From NCBI GenBank assembly GCA_948144175.1, contig CANXME010000213.1:992001-1056000 (forward strand): a stretch of DNA of 64,000 bases, written 5' to 3'. The notes beneath the pieces were generated by a model, which did no database searches, was not told where the DNA came from, and was given only the letters and a program-made list of their open reading frames with translations. Origin of the DNA: Closterium sp. NIES-65 (lineage: Eukaryota > Streptophyta > Zygnematophyceae > Desmidiales > Closteriaceae). The position numbers and the translations under genes were made by a program. Numbering within the stretch: the stretch's first letter is position 1; every line of letters starts with the position of its first letter. Of this stretch, positions 13,201-23,046 are shown one piece after another.

Positions 13201-16200
13201 GTACACACTGACTACTGAGTCTCCTCTGCTTGCTGAGTCTGGTCAGGTAGCTGCGTCGGGTCAGGTGTTTACTGCAGCGTCCAGGTCTGGTCCTGAGTCT
13301 GCTCCCTGCTCGTGTCGTCTCCTGTCCCACTTGACTCTCCTCTGGCACCACCGCCTTGGTCACACCTCCCTACCTCGTCTCCGAGGCATGGCCTCCCGTT
13401 ACCATGTCTCTGGTCTCACCCGGTCCCTCCCTCCCCTCCCTTCAGGGCCTGCCCCTACCTGTGTTCCCTTCGTCGACGGGCGGCAGCGCGCCGCCCCTCA
13501 CTCCTCCGAGTTTCCTCCGACAGAGGCTCCGCTGCAGACTCTTCACATGGACGTGTGGGGCCCCGCCCGCGTCCGTGGCCAGGGTCACGAGCGTTACTTC
13601 CTGTTGGTGGTTGACGACCACTCGCGCTACACCACGGTGTTCCCCTTGCGCAGCAAGGGTGATGTCACTGAGGTGTTGATCGACTGGATCCGCGCAGCTC
13701 GTCTCCAGCTCAGAGAGAGTTTCGGCTCGGACTTTCCTGTTCTGCGTTTGCACTCTGACAGAGGCGGGGAGTTTTCCCCTGCCCTTCTGGGAGCCTTCTG
13801 TCATGCACAGGGCATCCGCCAGACGTTCACGCTCCCGGCCTCTCCACAACAAAATGGGATTGCTGAGCGCAGCATGGGCATGGTCATGGACGTCGCTCGT
13901 ACGTCCATGATCCATGCGGCAGCTCCCCATTTTCTGTGGTCGTATGCGGTTCGGTACGCAGCGAATCAGATCAACCTTCAGCCCCGGGTCTCCTTGCCAG
14001 AGACCTCCCCCACCTTGCGGTGGACGGGGAAGGTTGGCGATGCGTCTGCGTTTCGGGTCTGGGGATCTCGGGCGTTTGTCCGCGACTTGTCTGCGGACAA
14101 GTTGTCCCCCCGTGCTGTTCCCTGCGTCTTCGCTGGCTTCCCCCCTGACGCGCCAGGTTGGCAGTTTTACCACCCCACCTCGCGCCGTGTTCTGTCCTCC
14201 CAGGACGTCACCTTTGACGAGTCGGTTCCTTACTACCATCTCTTCCCCTACCGCACCACGCCCCTCTCCCCGCCGCCGCTCTTCCTTGCGCCAGGTCCCC
14301 CCCCGGTAGACCCTCTCCCCCATCAGGGTCCTGCCCCGTTAGGTGTGTCCCAGGTAGACGCAGTCGAGCCTTTCGAGGTAGCTGTTGACTCTGGTGCTCC
14401 TAGGGGTGCTGAGCCTGTGGGTGTTGAGTCTGGGGGTGCTGAGCCTGGGGGTGCTGAGCCTGGGGGTGCGGAGCCTAGGGGTGCTGAGACTGGGGGTGCG
14501 GAGCCTGGGGGTGCTGGGTCTGCTCGTATGGCCGCTGGCGATGCTGGGTCTAGGGGCCCTTCGGGTGCTTCGTCTCGGCGGGAGCTACCCTCTCCACAGG
14601 AGCTGCACAAGTGGTTTGCCCGGCGCTGGAGCCGTGCTATTGGAGCCGGAGGTGCTACTGTTGCTGCTGACCTTGGGGTCGGCGCTGGAGGTACAAGAGC
14701 CACTCGTCCTAGAGGTGCTCGTACTGGCGGTACTGGAGCTGCTGGGACTGGGGGTGCTGCTAGGGCTGCTAGAGTTGGTCCTGCTGGAGGTGCTGCTGGT
14801 GCTGCTAGAGGTACTGGAGCTGCAGGTGCTGCTGGGGGTACTGGAGCTGCTGGGCCTGGAGGTGCTCCTGGTGCTGGAGTTGCTGGCGGTGCTGGAGCTG
14901 GCGATCCTGCTGGAGCAGGTTCTGGGTCTCCCGCCTTCTTTTGGTCCTGCTCCTCCCTTAGAGTGTCCACAGCCTGTCGAGTCGCAATCATAGTTGCTGA
15001 GCTTGTCGACTTTGCTGCGCGTTGTCGTCTAGACTACGCCGCTAGTCTTGTTGCTGAGTCTGAGTCTGTCTGTCCTCCGTCCGTCGGGGGTGAGTGTGCT
15101 CTTAGCACAGACGTCCTTGAGGACAGGCTGGAGGAGTTCCAGTGTTTTGCTGCTGCTTTGCCTCATCTCGTATCCACGCTGATTGCCCATGAGGGAGACC
15201 CGGATGCACCAGACATCCCGACTCCTCGATCGTACGCTGAGGCGATCGAGGGTCCCTACTCCTCACAGTGGCAGTCAGCCATGGACGTAGAGATGGCTTC
15301 CTGGAAGTCCACAGGCACCTACATCGATGAGGTTCCCCCACCTGGGGCGAACATCGTCAGTGGCATGTGGAACTTCAGGGTGAAGCGGCCGCCCGGTTCT
15401 CCGCCTGTCTTCAAGACGCTTTACGTGGCTCGAGGCTTTCGTCAGTGGCAGGGAGTTGACTACTTTCAGACCTTCTCTCCCACCCCAAAGATGACCACTC
15501 TTTGCGTGCTGCTGCACATAGCCGCTCAGCGCGACTACGAGCTTGACTCTCTTGACTTCAGCACAGCTCTCTTGCAGGGCAGCCTGCACGAGGAGATCTG
15601 GCTCCGCCGCCCACCTGGCTTCTCTAGGTCGTTCCCTCCTGGTACCCAGTGGAGCCTCCGGCGGCCAGTCTACGGTCTCCGCCAGGCGCCCCATGAATGG
15701 CACGACACACTGATGTCTACACTTGCGGCTCTTGGGTTTGCTCCTTCTACAGCCGACCCTTCGCTGTTTCTGCGCATCCACACCTCTTTGCCGCCGTTCT
15801 ACATCCTCGTGTACGACGACGACTTGGTCTTTGCCACTGCTGAGACTGCTGAACTCGCCCACGTAAAGTCTGAGCTGCAGAAGAGACACACGTGCACAGA
15901 CCTGGGTGAACTGCGCAACTATTTGGCTTGCAGATCACCCGGGATAGAGCACAGCGCACCATTACCCTGAATAAGTCACACATGGTGCAGCAGGTCCTTC
16001 AGCGCTTCGACTTCACGTACTCCTCGCCTCAGGCCACTCCTCTGTCTACTCGCCTTTGGATGAGTCCGTAGAGCCGAGTGGCCCGTACCCAGAGCTTGTT
16101 GGCTGCCTCATGTACCTGATGACCTGCACTCGACCTGACCTTGCATACCCTCTTAGCATCTTGGCACGCTATGTTGCTCCTGGGAGACACCGACCAGAGC

Positions 16201-17098
16201 ACATGGCTGCAGCAAAGAGTGTGTTGCGCTACTTGTGCAGTACGTCAAGCATGGGGCTAGTGCTTGGAGGGCGGCGTTCAGTGGCCCTCACCGGTCACGA
16301 AGACGATTCTTGGTCTGATGACCAGGCTACGCAGCGGTCGTCACAGGGTTTCACCTTCAGCCTTGGTTCCAGTTCTGTTTCGTGGCGGTCTACCCGCTCG
16401 TCTTCTGTTCTCGGCTCCAGCTGTGAGGCTGAGATCTACGCGGGAGCCATGGCTGCACAGGAGCTACGCTCGCTCACCTACCTTCTGACCGACCTGGGAG
16501 AGCCGCCTCGTTCTCCTCCAGTGCTGTACGTAGACAACAAGGCCATGCTGGCCTTGTGTCGGGAGCACAGACTGGAGCACAGAACGAAGCAAATTTCTCT
16601 TCGCTACTTCCTTGCCCGTGAGCTGCAGCAGCGTGGTCAGCTGCGCCTTGCTTACGTGGCCTCTGAGGCCAACACTGCTGATATCTTTACCAAGGCACTT
16701 CCGCCTTGTGATCATCAGCGCTGCTGTACGATGCTAGGTCTTGTGCCTACTTGGCCTCACTTGCTCACTTCTTTACCTTGCTTGTACTATGATCTATCTA
16801 TACCTGCACTTGCTTGTTTACCTTTACATGTGATCTTGCATGTGAACTGGCCTTGTGGCCTTGAACTTGTGCTCGGAATGTGTGGTGACGTTGTGATCCA
16901 CCCTGAGCCTGCTTTGCTTTGCTTGCCTGGTCTTGTGACCTCTTGTTCTCCCCCACTTTGCCTATGGGGGTGTGTCGAACTTATATGCTATAGTCTGTGT
17001 AGGCTGTAGTGGCGTAGACAATATGGGGTACAACACTTTTAGGTTTTCCTACTTGTCCCCACCTGTTTCCTAGTGCATTTTTTCCTCGTTCTTTCACA
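10286..17098 (+). mobile_element. Copia LTR retrotransposon (element A), broken
   Basis: Terminal repeats of 126 bp lie at 10286-10411 and 16973-17098, flanked by a perfect 5-bp duplication CCTAC (10281-10285 and 17099-17103). The primer site TGGTATAGAGCAG follows the 5' LTR directly, and a G-rich tract precedes the 3' LTR. Parts in Copia order: GC-rich leader, gag from about 11377 with a glycine-rich tail, aspartic protease (LDSGAS), integrase, a Gly-Ala-Glu-Pro linker, reverse transcriptase and RNase H to about 16780. I count 8 differences between the LTRs (about 94% identity), so it is moderately old. The coding region is broken in several places. Confidence 0.92.
10540..10960. repeat. GC-rich tandem repeat in the leader of element A
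   Basis: A degenerate array of roughly 10-20 bp units built on CGGCCCCT / CGCGGCCC / GTCGCCGCCCTT. It lies between primer-binding site and gag. Frames across it are low-complexity shadows. Confidence 0.8.
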
Positions 17099-17303
17099 CC
17101 TACACGAATCAGAAATAGCGCGATTTTGGCCTACACGCTCGTTAGTACGCTAAGCAATCAGTGTACACTTGGAAAGAATCTCTGAAATATCAGCCCATAC
17201 ATAAAAACAAAGGCTGAAATATCAGCCCATACATTCTCCCCATGTCTGAAAAATCAGCCTTCCGACCCTAAATCAGTTTTTTTCGCTGACATCCGAGGCC
17301 CTG

Positions 17304-17788
17304 GATATTTACTCTAATTAGGAGTCAATCACTTGTGTTGCATAATCACCCTGTGATCAATCCTGAGGCTGACCCTGGCTAAGTCTCTTGTGGAATCGTA
17401 ACAAGGTACGAAAGCGACTTAGGATTTTTTCGCATCTCCACTTCCAAAAGTTCATACGATAAAAAGGGGCGTCCGGCAGACGCTCGCTTGTCAAGATGGC
17501 CGGAGGATTAGGAAGTCAAACGAATCCAAGGGCCGAAGACTAACTGATTCTGGTTGCGAGCACTGAAGCGACGATGATAATCAACAACGTCAGACTGGAG
17601 CAACTTCTCCATGGACTATCAACTATGGAGAAATGGCTCCAGACATTGCGGAATGGCGATGCGGAAACCTCCTCCTAACCTTCTCAATCGACCGCGACTG
17701 GCTGCGAAGTAGTCCTGCAAACCTTCTTATTGACATGAACACGTCTACACGAAAGGTCCCTTGTCGAAGTATTGTCAGATACAAGGAG
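17304..17788. other. Spacer, nothing recognised
   Basis: DNA between the hAT-like element and the next Copia remnant. One short frame around 17590-17690 is faintly reminiscent of Gypsy gag, but not enough to call. Confidence 0.3.
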
Positions 17789-18673
17789 TGAAATGCACTA
17801 GGAAAGGGTTGGGTACAAGTTGGAAAATCTAAAACTGTTGTACCCTATAGGAACTACCCCACTACAGCCTAAACAGACTACAACATATAAGTTTGACACA
17901 CCCCCATAGGCAAAATGGGGAGAGCAAGGGGTCACAAGACCACTCAAGAAAAACAAAGCAAGCCCAGTGTGGATCACAACGTCACCACACATTCTGAGTG
18001 CAAGCAGATGTCCACAAGGCCAGTTCACATGCAGGGTTATACAGAGGTGATCAAACCCTAGCAAGTGAAAACATGCAGGTATAGATATATAGATCATAGT
18101 ACAAGCGAAGTCAAGAAGTGAGCAAATGAGGCAAGGTAGGTACAAGGCCTAGAACAGTACGTCGGGCATTGGGCTTGTGCTTGGAGGACGGAGTCAAGTT
18201 GTTTTCAATGGCCACACAGATGCGTCTTGGGTTGACGACTTGGCTACGCAGCGGTCGTCACAAAGTTACACTTTCAGCCTTGGCTCCGGTTCTACGCGCT
18301 CGTCTTTTGTTCTCAGTTCTAGTTGTGAGGCTGAGATCTACGCAGGGGCCATGGCTGCACAGGAGTTATGCTGGCTCACCTACCTGCTGACCGACTTGGG
18401 AGAGCGGCCTAGTTCTCCTCTAATTCTGTACGTAGACAACAAGGCCATGATTGCCTTGTGACAGGAGCACAGACCGGAGCACAGGACAAAGCACATCGCT
18501 CTGCGTTACTTCCTTGCTCGAGAGTTGCAGCAGTGTAGTCAGCTTTGTCTTGCTTACGTGGCCACTCGGGTCAACACTGTTGATATATTCAGCAAGGCAC
18601 TTCAGCCTCTCAATCATCATCGTTTTTGTACTGTTTTAGGCCTTGTGCCTACTTTCCCTCACTTGCTCACTTC
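17789..18673 (-). mobile_element. Copia remnant with an internal orientation switch
   Basis: A 110-bp LTR (17789-17898, minus orientation) is followed by the G-rich tract and the 3' non-coding block typical of this Copia group, up to about 18154. From there the sequence switches to plus orientation and carries an RNase H segment (motifs GLVLGGRS, SSCEAEIYAG, LYVDNKA) ending near 18673. Gag, protease and integrase are absent. An old broken fragment. The LTR resembles those at 44974-45083 and 63113-63224. Confidence 0.75.
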
Positions 18674-18917
18674 GGATATGCACGGCTCGTAAAGGTGGCG
18701 AAAGATATGGTTGCGACTCAGAAGTGGCTCATGGAGAAAATGTAGGCCGAACCAGCCGACGAAAAACCTTAAAAGCTGCCCCCCCCTAAAGTACGACGAT
18801 AGTATGGTATTAAAATCCCTTACTCTCTCCCACCTTCTAAATATGTACTTTAATGATTTCATTAGAATACGCAGGACTTAGATATGATCTTGCTCAGGGT
18901 TGATAGCAGAGCGATGC
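18674..18917. other. Spacer, nothing recognised
   Basis: Unassigned DNA between two Copia remnants. A plus-strand TTGATAGCAGAGCG near 18900 weakly recalls a retrotransposon primer site, with no LTR evident before it. Confidence 0.3.
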
Positions 18918-20430
18918 TGTCGAGAGAAAAAGTGCACAAGGAATGAGGGTACATGGAACACAAGTACAAAGGGTCATACTTACAAAATCCCAACCCTGTT
19001 TAGCTTATAAAACGACATGAAAATATGTAAAATATAGTCTCACACACCCCCTAGGCTAAGCAAGGAGTGGTTCCTATGCAACAAAAAGCAAATGCAGAGC
19101 AGCACAACTAGTCCAACCTCTGAGACCGAGAGGCCAAAAGGCGAGTCAATGAGTTCATACAAATAATTATATACGCAGAGTCACTAATAAAGCAAGCAAC
19201 AAGGATCACAAAACTAGTGGGTGACTACCTCCTGTAACTAGGCCGAGCGGTGTGGAGAACCGTTGATGATCAACATGCTAAAGTGCATCTGTGAAGATAT
19301 CAGAGGTGTTGGCCTCTAAGGCCACTGGTACCACACGTGCCCGATCGCGCTGCTGTAATTCGCACAGCAGCTGAACGTGCTTTGTGCAGCCCACCAGTTG
19401 AGGCTCCTGACATTTCATAATCTGGACACTGTTGTCAGCAGGGACGAAGCAAAACAAGGTGAGTCACCCAAGTAAATGAGCAAAAATGCCAGCCAGCGGA
19501 GCTCCAATGCGACCATAGTACCAGCGTAGATATTTAAAAGACGCACGAGCCGACCTCAACGAGACAGCTCCTGAACCGAGACTAAAACAGTAGCCAGGTG
19601 AAGACCTTAAAAAATCAGCGCCGTCCGCCCTCGACGCGTCAGTATGTCCGAAGACGCTGACAACTTGTATTCCTCGAAGCACAAGCCTCATGCCTGATGT
19701 GCTCGCCAGATACAGCACAACCCTCTTAGCGGCTGACCAGTGGGCAGGACAGTGTCTCGCATGCGCAACAAACCAAGCTAGGATGCTGTGAGGGTATGCG
19801 ACTTCCAGTACATGAGGCAGCCCACAAGCTCGGCATACTGGAACATTTAGGCCCAGCATGCTAGTCAAGAAGAGGCCATGGTCAACAGCAAGCAGGATGG
19901 CATGTGGAGAAGAGAAGCGAATGTTGAATCGCTTGAGGATATGAGGCACCATGTGTGACAAAGTCAGTGTGATGGTGCGATGCTCTGTCTCGAGCAATTT
20001 GCAAGCCAAGATAGCTATGCAACTCACCCAGGTCAGTGCAGGTGTGTCTTTGGCCTTCATTGAGGCCAGTGCAACTCTGTTGGTAGCAAAGAGGATTCGT
20101 CGATGTAAAGAAGGATGTAGAAGGGTGTGGAGCCACAATGGACGTAAAGAAAAGTTTTGGCCGAGAGCGGAGAAAAACCGAGTGCAGCAAGTGTCGTACG
20201 CAGCGTGTCATGCCAGTCATGAGGAGCCTACCGCATGCCGTTGACTAGCCGCCAAAGACTCCACTGGGTACCAAGAGGGAACGACCCAGTTAAGCCAGAT
20301 GGATGGCGAAGGCAGATCTGCTCGTGCATGATACCGTGTAGAAAGGCAGTGGAGAAGTTCAATGAGTGGAGCTTGTAGTCTCGGAGAGATGCTACCTCCA
20401 TAGGCTCAAGCCGTGGTGTCCCCTCGTCGA
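18918..20430 (-). mobile_element. Old Copia remnant (RT and RNase H end)
   Basis: The minus strand carries a strongly decayed reverse transcriptase and RNase H region (about 20420-19450) with recognisable pieces such as HTCTDLGEL, YLGLQIARDRA, SSPGYCFSLGSG and AAKRVVLYL. It is followed by a 3' non-coding stretch, a C-rich/G-rich tract and a probable LTR at 18918-19044 starting TGTGAGACT. More diverged than any other Copia here and broken in many places. Left and right limits are approximate. Confidence 0.7.
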
Positions 20431-20692
20431 GACGTTAGATTCCATATTTACCTCTTCATTTTTATTGGGTATCATCCTCATGCCTTCCTCTTCCTGCGCA
20501 AGATGACTCACCTCGGAAGAGGTTGGGCAATCTTCCCCCCCCAAGAGATACCATAGTAGCAAAATGTTGTTTCGAGAGATCGACGAAGCAAATCCAAAGT
20601 CATGGTGGCCAACCCTAATTTGATTTCAACTGCCACAAGATTATGTGGAGCTGCACAAATTGGTGTTTTCGGCTAAAAAGGCTCAAGCATTG
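20431..20692. other. Spacer, nothing recognised
   Basis: Short AT-richer stretch between the old Copia remnant and the miniature LTR element. Its last five bases (CATTG) are the target duplication of the latter. Confidence 0.4.
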
Positions 20693-21037
20693 TGTCAGAA
20701 TCCCAGCCACTAGACCATTGGGATAAAAGGGCTTGTTAATTAGCGCGTCAGTGCGCCCATAACCCCCCAGGCCAACATGCCTGTAACCCTTCCCTAGGAT
20801 CAATCGGGGATCACCAGTGGACCTCTGACACCCCCCCGCACTGGGATGCCCAAAGTGCACACACCGGGATTCGAACCCGAGACCTTCGCTCTGATACCAT
20901 GTCAGAATCCCAGCCACTAGACCACTGGGATTAAAGGGCTTATGAAGTAGCGGGTCAGTGCGCCCATAACCCCCCAGGCCAACATGCCTGTAACCCTTCC
21001 GTAGGATCAATCGGGGATCACAAGTGGACCTCTGACA
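20693..21037 (-). mobile_element. Miniature LTR retrotransposon (TRIM/SMART-like), 345 bp
   Basis: Two 138-bp direct repeats (20693-20830 and 20900-21037), each beginning TGTCAG and ending CTGACA, flank a 69-bp interior. A perfect 5-bp duplication CATTG lies at 20688-20692 and 21038-21042. Read on the minus strand, the interior starts with the primer site TGGTATCAGAGC (initiator-Met tRNA type) directly against the LTR and ends with a run of Gs acting as polypurine tract. No coding capacity, as expected of TRIM/SMART elements, which are moved by other elements. I count 8 differences between the LTRs (about 94% identity). Confidence 0.93.
20866..20924 (-). promoter_or_regulatory. tRNA-like internal pol III boxes at the LTR/interior junction
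   Basis: On the minus strand, TGGTCTAGTGGC (20924-20913) fits a pol III A box and GGGTTCGAATCCC (20878-20866) a B box, spaced as in a tRNA gene. Between them the primer site lies in a possible stem TCTGA/TCAGA closing a 7-base loop, like an anticodon arm. The B-box arm can form a 5-bp stem with a 7-base loop. The acceptor stem does not pair, so it is not a functional tRNA. Promoter activity is inference. Confidence 0.5.
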
Positions 21038-21042
21038 CATTG

Positions 21043-22196
21043 AGCTTCGCTCTAAGAGTAACATACATCATACCTCAATGACATGTAGGTGCGACATATT
21101 TAAGGCTCTACAAGGCAGGAGGGTAGAAGGCACTGCAAGAGGGAGTTACATCTTGTACCTGGTAGCTGTGAGTATAGTCTGTGGACAAGACCAATGGCTG
21201 GGTGGTCCTTTCTTCTCCGGAGCTGCACTAGGGGTGAGACACGAGCTCCTTTGCTTCTACATGTCGCCCTCTCACTCACCTAAGAGGGTTGGAATGCATC
21301 TCTTCGCTTGTCGCATAACTTACTCCCCGATCTAATGCACTCATTCATTTGACATAAACTTGGACGCCACCACGATCTGCAAACTCAAACTCTGCCCTCA
21401 AGATCGAGATTCCATTTTTCAGCACTGAAGTAGTTTGACCTTGATACGATTCGGGTGCTACTCAAAAGGTGGCCGCCGCCCACCAATTCAAGACACAACT
21501 CCAACTCTCCGACCGGGTCTAGCATGACGCGCCGCCTATTCCAACCGAGAAAATTGCCCCGTCGTGTCTATTATTTGCTGCATATACAACCACCTTATAG
21601 CTGAATCGATGCGAACTATTAGGCCTGGAGGAGTCTAACATATATCATTGTATACTAGCGCTCTTCCTCACAACGTGCGAAGTCTATTTCGTGTGCCGAT
21701 GATGGTGGTCAGACAATAGGAAATGCCGTATACAGAATCGAGTTGTTTGTGGCAGTTACTCGACAGTGTCTGGTTCTAGATGACACGGATGTCCCGACGA
21801 TTCGCCCATATTTGCATAAGTCGTTGCTCTATGACAATTCGTTTCACCCCCGCTGGCTCTTCTGAGTACACATCTCAGAAGCGAATTGCTGGTTTAGACA
21901 GACAGATAATGCTGGTTTAGTTAGACAGCCTTCTATTTCAATTAAGCATGAAGCTAGAGATGATAAATTTGGTGACTTTCAAGTTGAGAATTAGCTCCAG
22001 CTGAGGCATTGATGCCGTAATCTTAAGCTCTGCATTTGCAATGCGGAGTGGTAAACTATTTATAGCTGAAACTATGGGTAGTTTGTAAGACGCATGTACA
22101 AATGATCAGTGCTATATCTGGAGTAGATTTTGCAATAACGCATATGCTTATGCGTTTAGTTCTTAGTGGTTGTATTTGTGTGTTGCACTTTATGCT
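21043..22196. other. Spacer, nothing recognised
   Basis: About 1.15 kb of moderate-GC DNA with only short random frames. No protein family, RNA gene or repeat is recognised. It ends at the target duplication GGTTA of the Gypsy element. Confidence 0.4.
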
Positions 22197-22201
22197 GGTT
22201 A

Positions 22202-22481
22202 TGTAAGGAAATTTTCCTTTCCATTAATCCTAGTTTAATGCTTCTCGTACAATCCCACACTTTCAATCTTCGCACGTTCGACCGACATCCACGATTCCGA
22301 AGTTGCCTCGTGTCGCCTTCAAATTTCTCTTCGCCAAACCTGCACCCAATGTCGCGTTCCCAACGTTCCCTCCCAGCTAGGGTAGTCACTATATTATCAC
22401 CTGCCTTTATTGTATGATGAGTTCATTCAGTCATAGCTTCGATATTCATTTTCAATGCAAAATGTTTTACAGCTCATAACA
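22202..22481 (+). repeat. 5' LTR of Gypsy G1
   Basis: 280 bp, starting TGTAAGG and ending ATAACA. Aligns with the split 3' LTR through shared blocks such as CGCGTTCCC/GCGTTCCC, AGCTAGGGTAGTCAC and TTCATTCAGTCA. Confidence 0.85.
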
Positions 22482-23046
22482 CCTGGTATCAGAGCTACTT
22501 TCCTAGTTCACCCCGCTTTTTGAGGGTAGTCTCGTAACACGGGTGTGGCTGGTACGGTGGGGCTGCAAAACTGCTGGCAACAAGGTATATTAAATTGAAC
22601 TTGCCCGACTCTAAACGTTTCTGCGCTTTCACTGTTGCCTGAAGGCCACGGATACTCCTATGCTTACTAGACAAAGTTTGCGACTCATGGACCAGGCCAA
22701 GGAGTGAGTGGTGTCGTTGTGAAAACAAAGAACGAGAATGGAATCACTATGAACGAAGAGGGTACAAATAGGAAACCCTAATTGGGTTGTACCCCCTATG
22801 GGATACCCCACTATAGCCTACAGAAACAAGTAAGCTATAAGTTCTGACACACCCCCATAGGCAAAGTGGGGGAGAACAAGGGGTCACAAGACCAGTCAAG
22901 CAAAGCAAAGCAAAGCTCAGGGTGGATCACAAAGTCACCACGCATTCCGAGCACAAGTTCAAAGGCCACAAGGCCAGTTCACATGCAAGATCATATATAG
23001 AGATATACAAGAGCAAGAGTATATATATGCGAAAGTACAAGCAAGG

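Larger units (their letters stand above)
9952..17303. mobile_element. hAT-like non-autonomous DNA element, split by a Copia insertion
   Basis: The outer ends are CAGGGCCTC at 9952 and its exact complement GAGGCCCTG ending at 17303. CAGGG-type ends are typical of hAT elements. The left arm (9952-10285) and right arm (17104-17303) are both dense in GGCTGA/TCAGCC motifs, the clustered subterminal repeats hAT transposases often bind. Without the inserted Copia element and its duplicated CCTAC the element is about 530 bp with no coding capacity. I find no 8-bp target duplication, so this stays provisional. Confidence 0.45.

Noticed and set aside
17395-17420. Match to the end of small-subunit rRNA (CGTAACAAGGTA)
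   Set aside because: Only about 12 bases match and nothing around it fits rRNA.
20860-20930. A genuine tRNA gene
   Set aside because: T-arm and anticodon-like arm can pair, but no acceptor stem forms and the loop lacks U at position 33.
20693-21037. A simple tRNA-derived SINE or tandem duplication
   Set aside because: Perfect direct repeats with TG..CA ends, primer site directly beside one repeat, G-tract beside the other, and CATTG duplication make an LTR structure the better explanation; no 3' A-tail is present.
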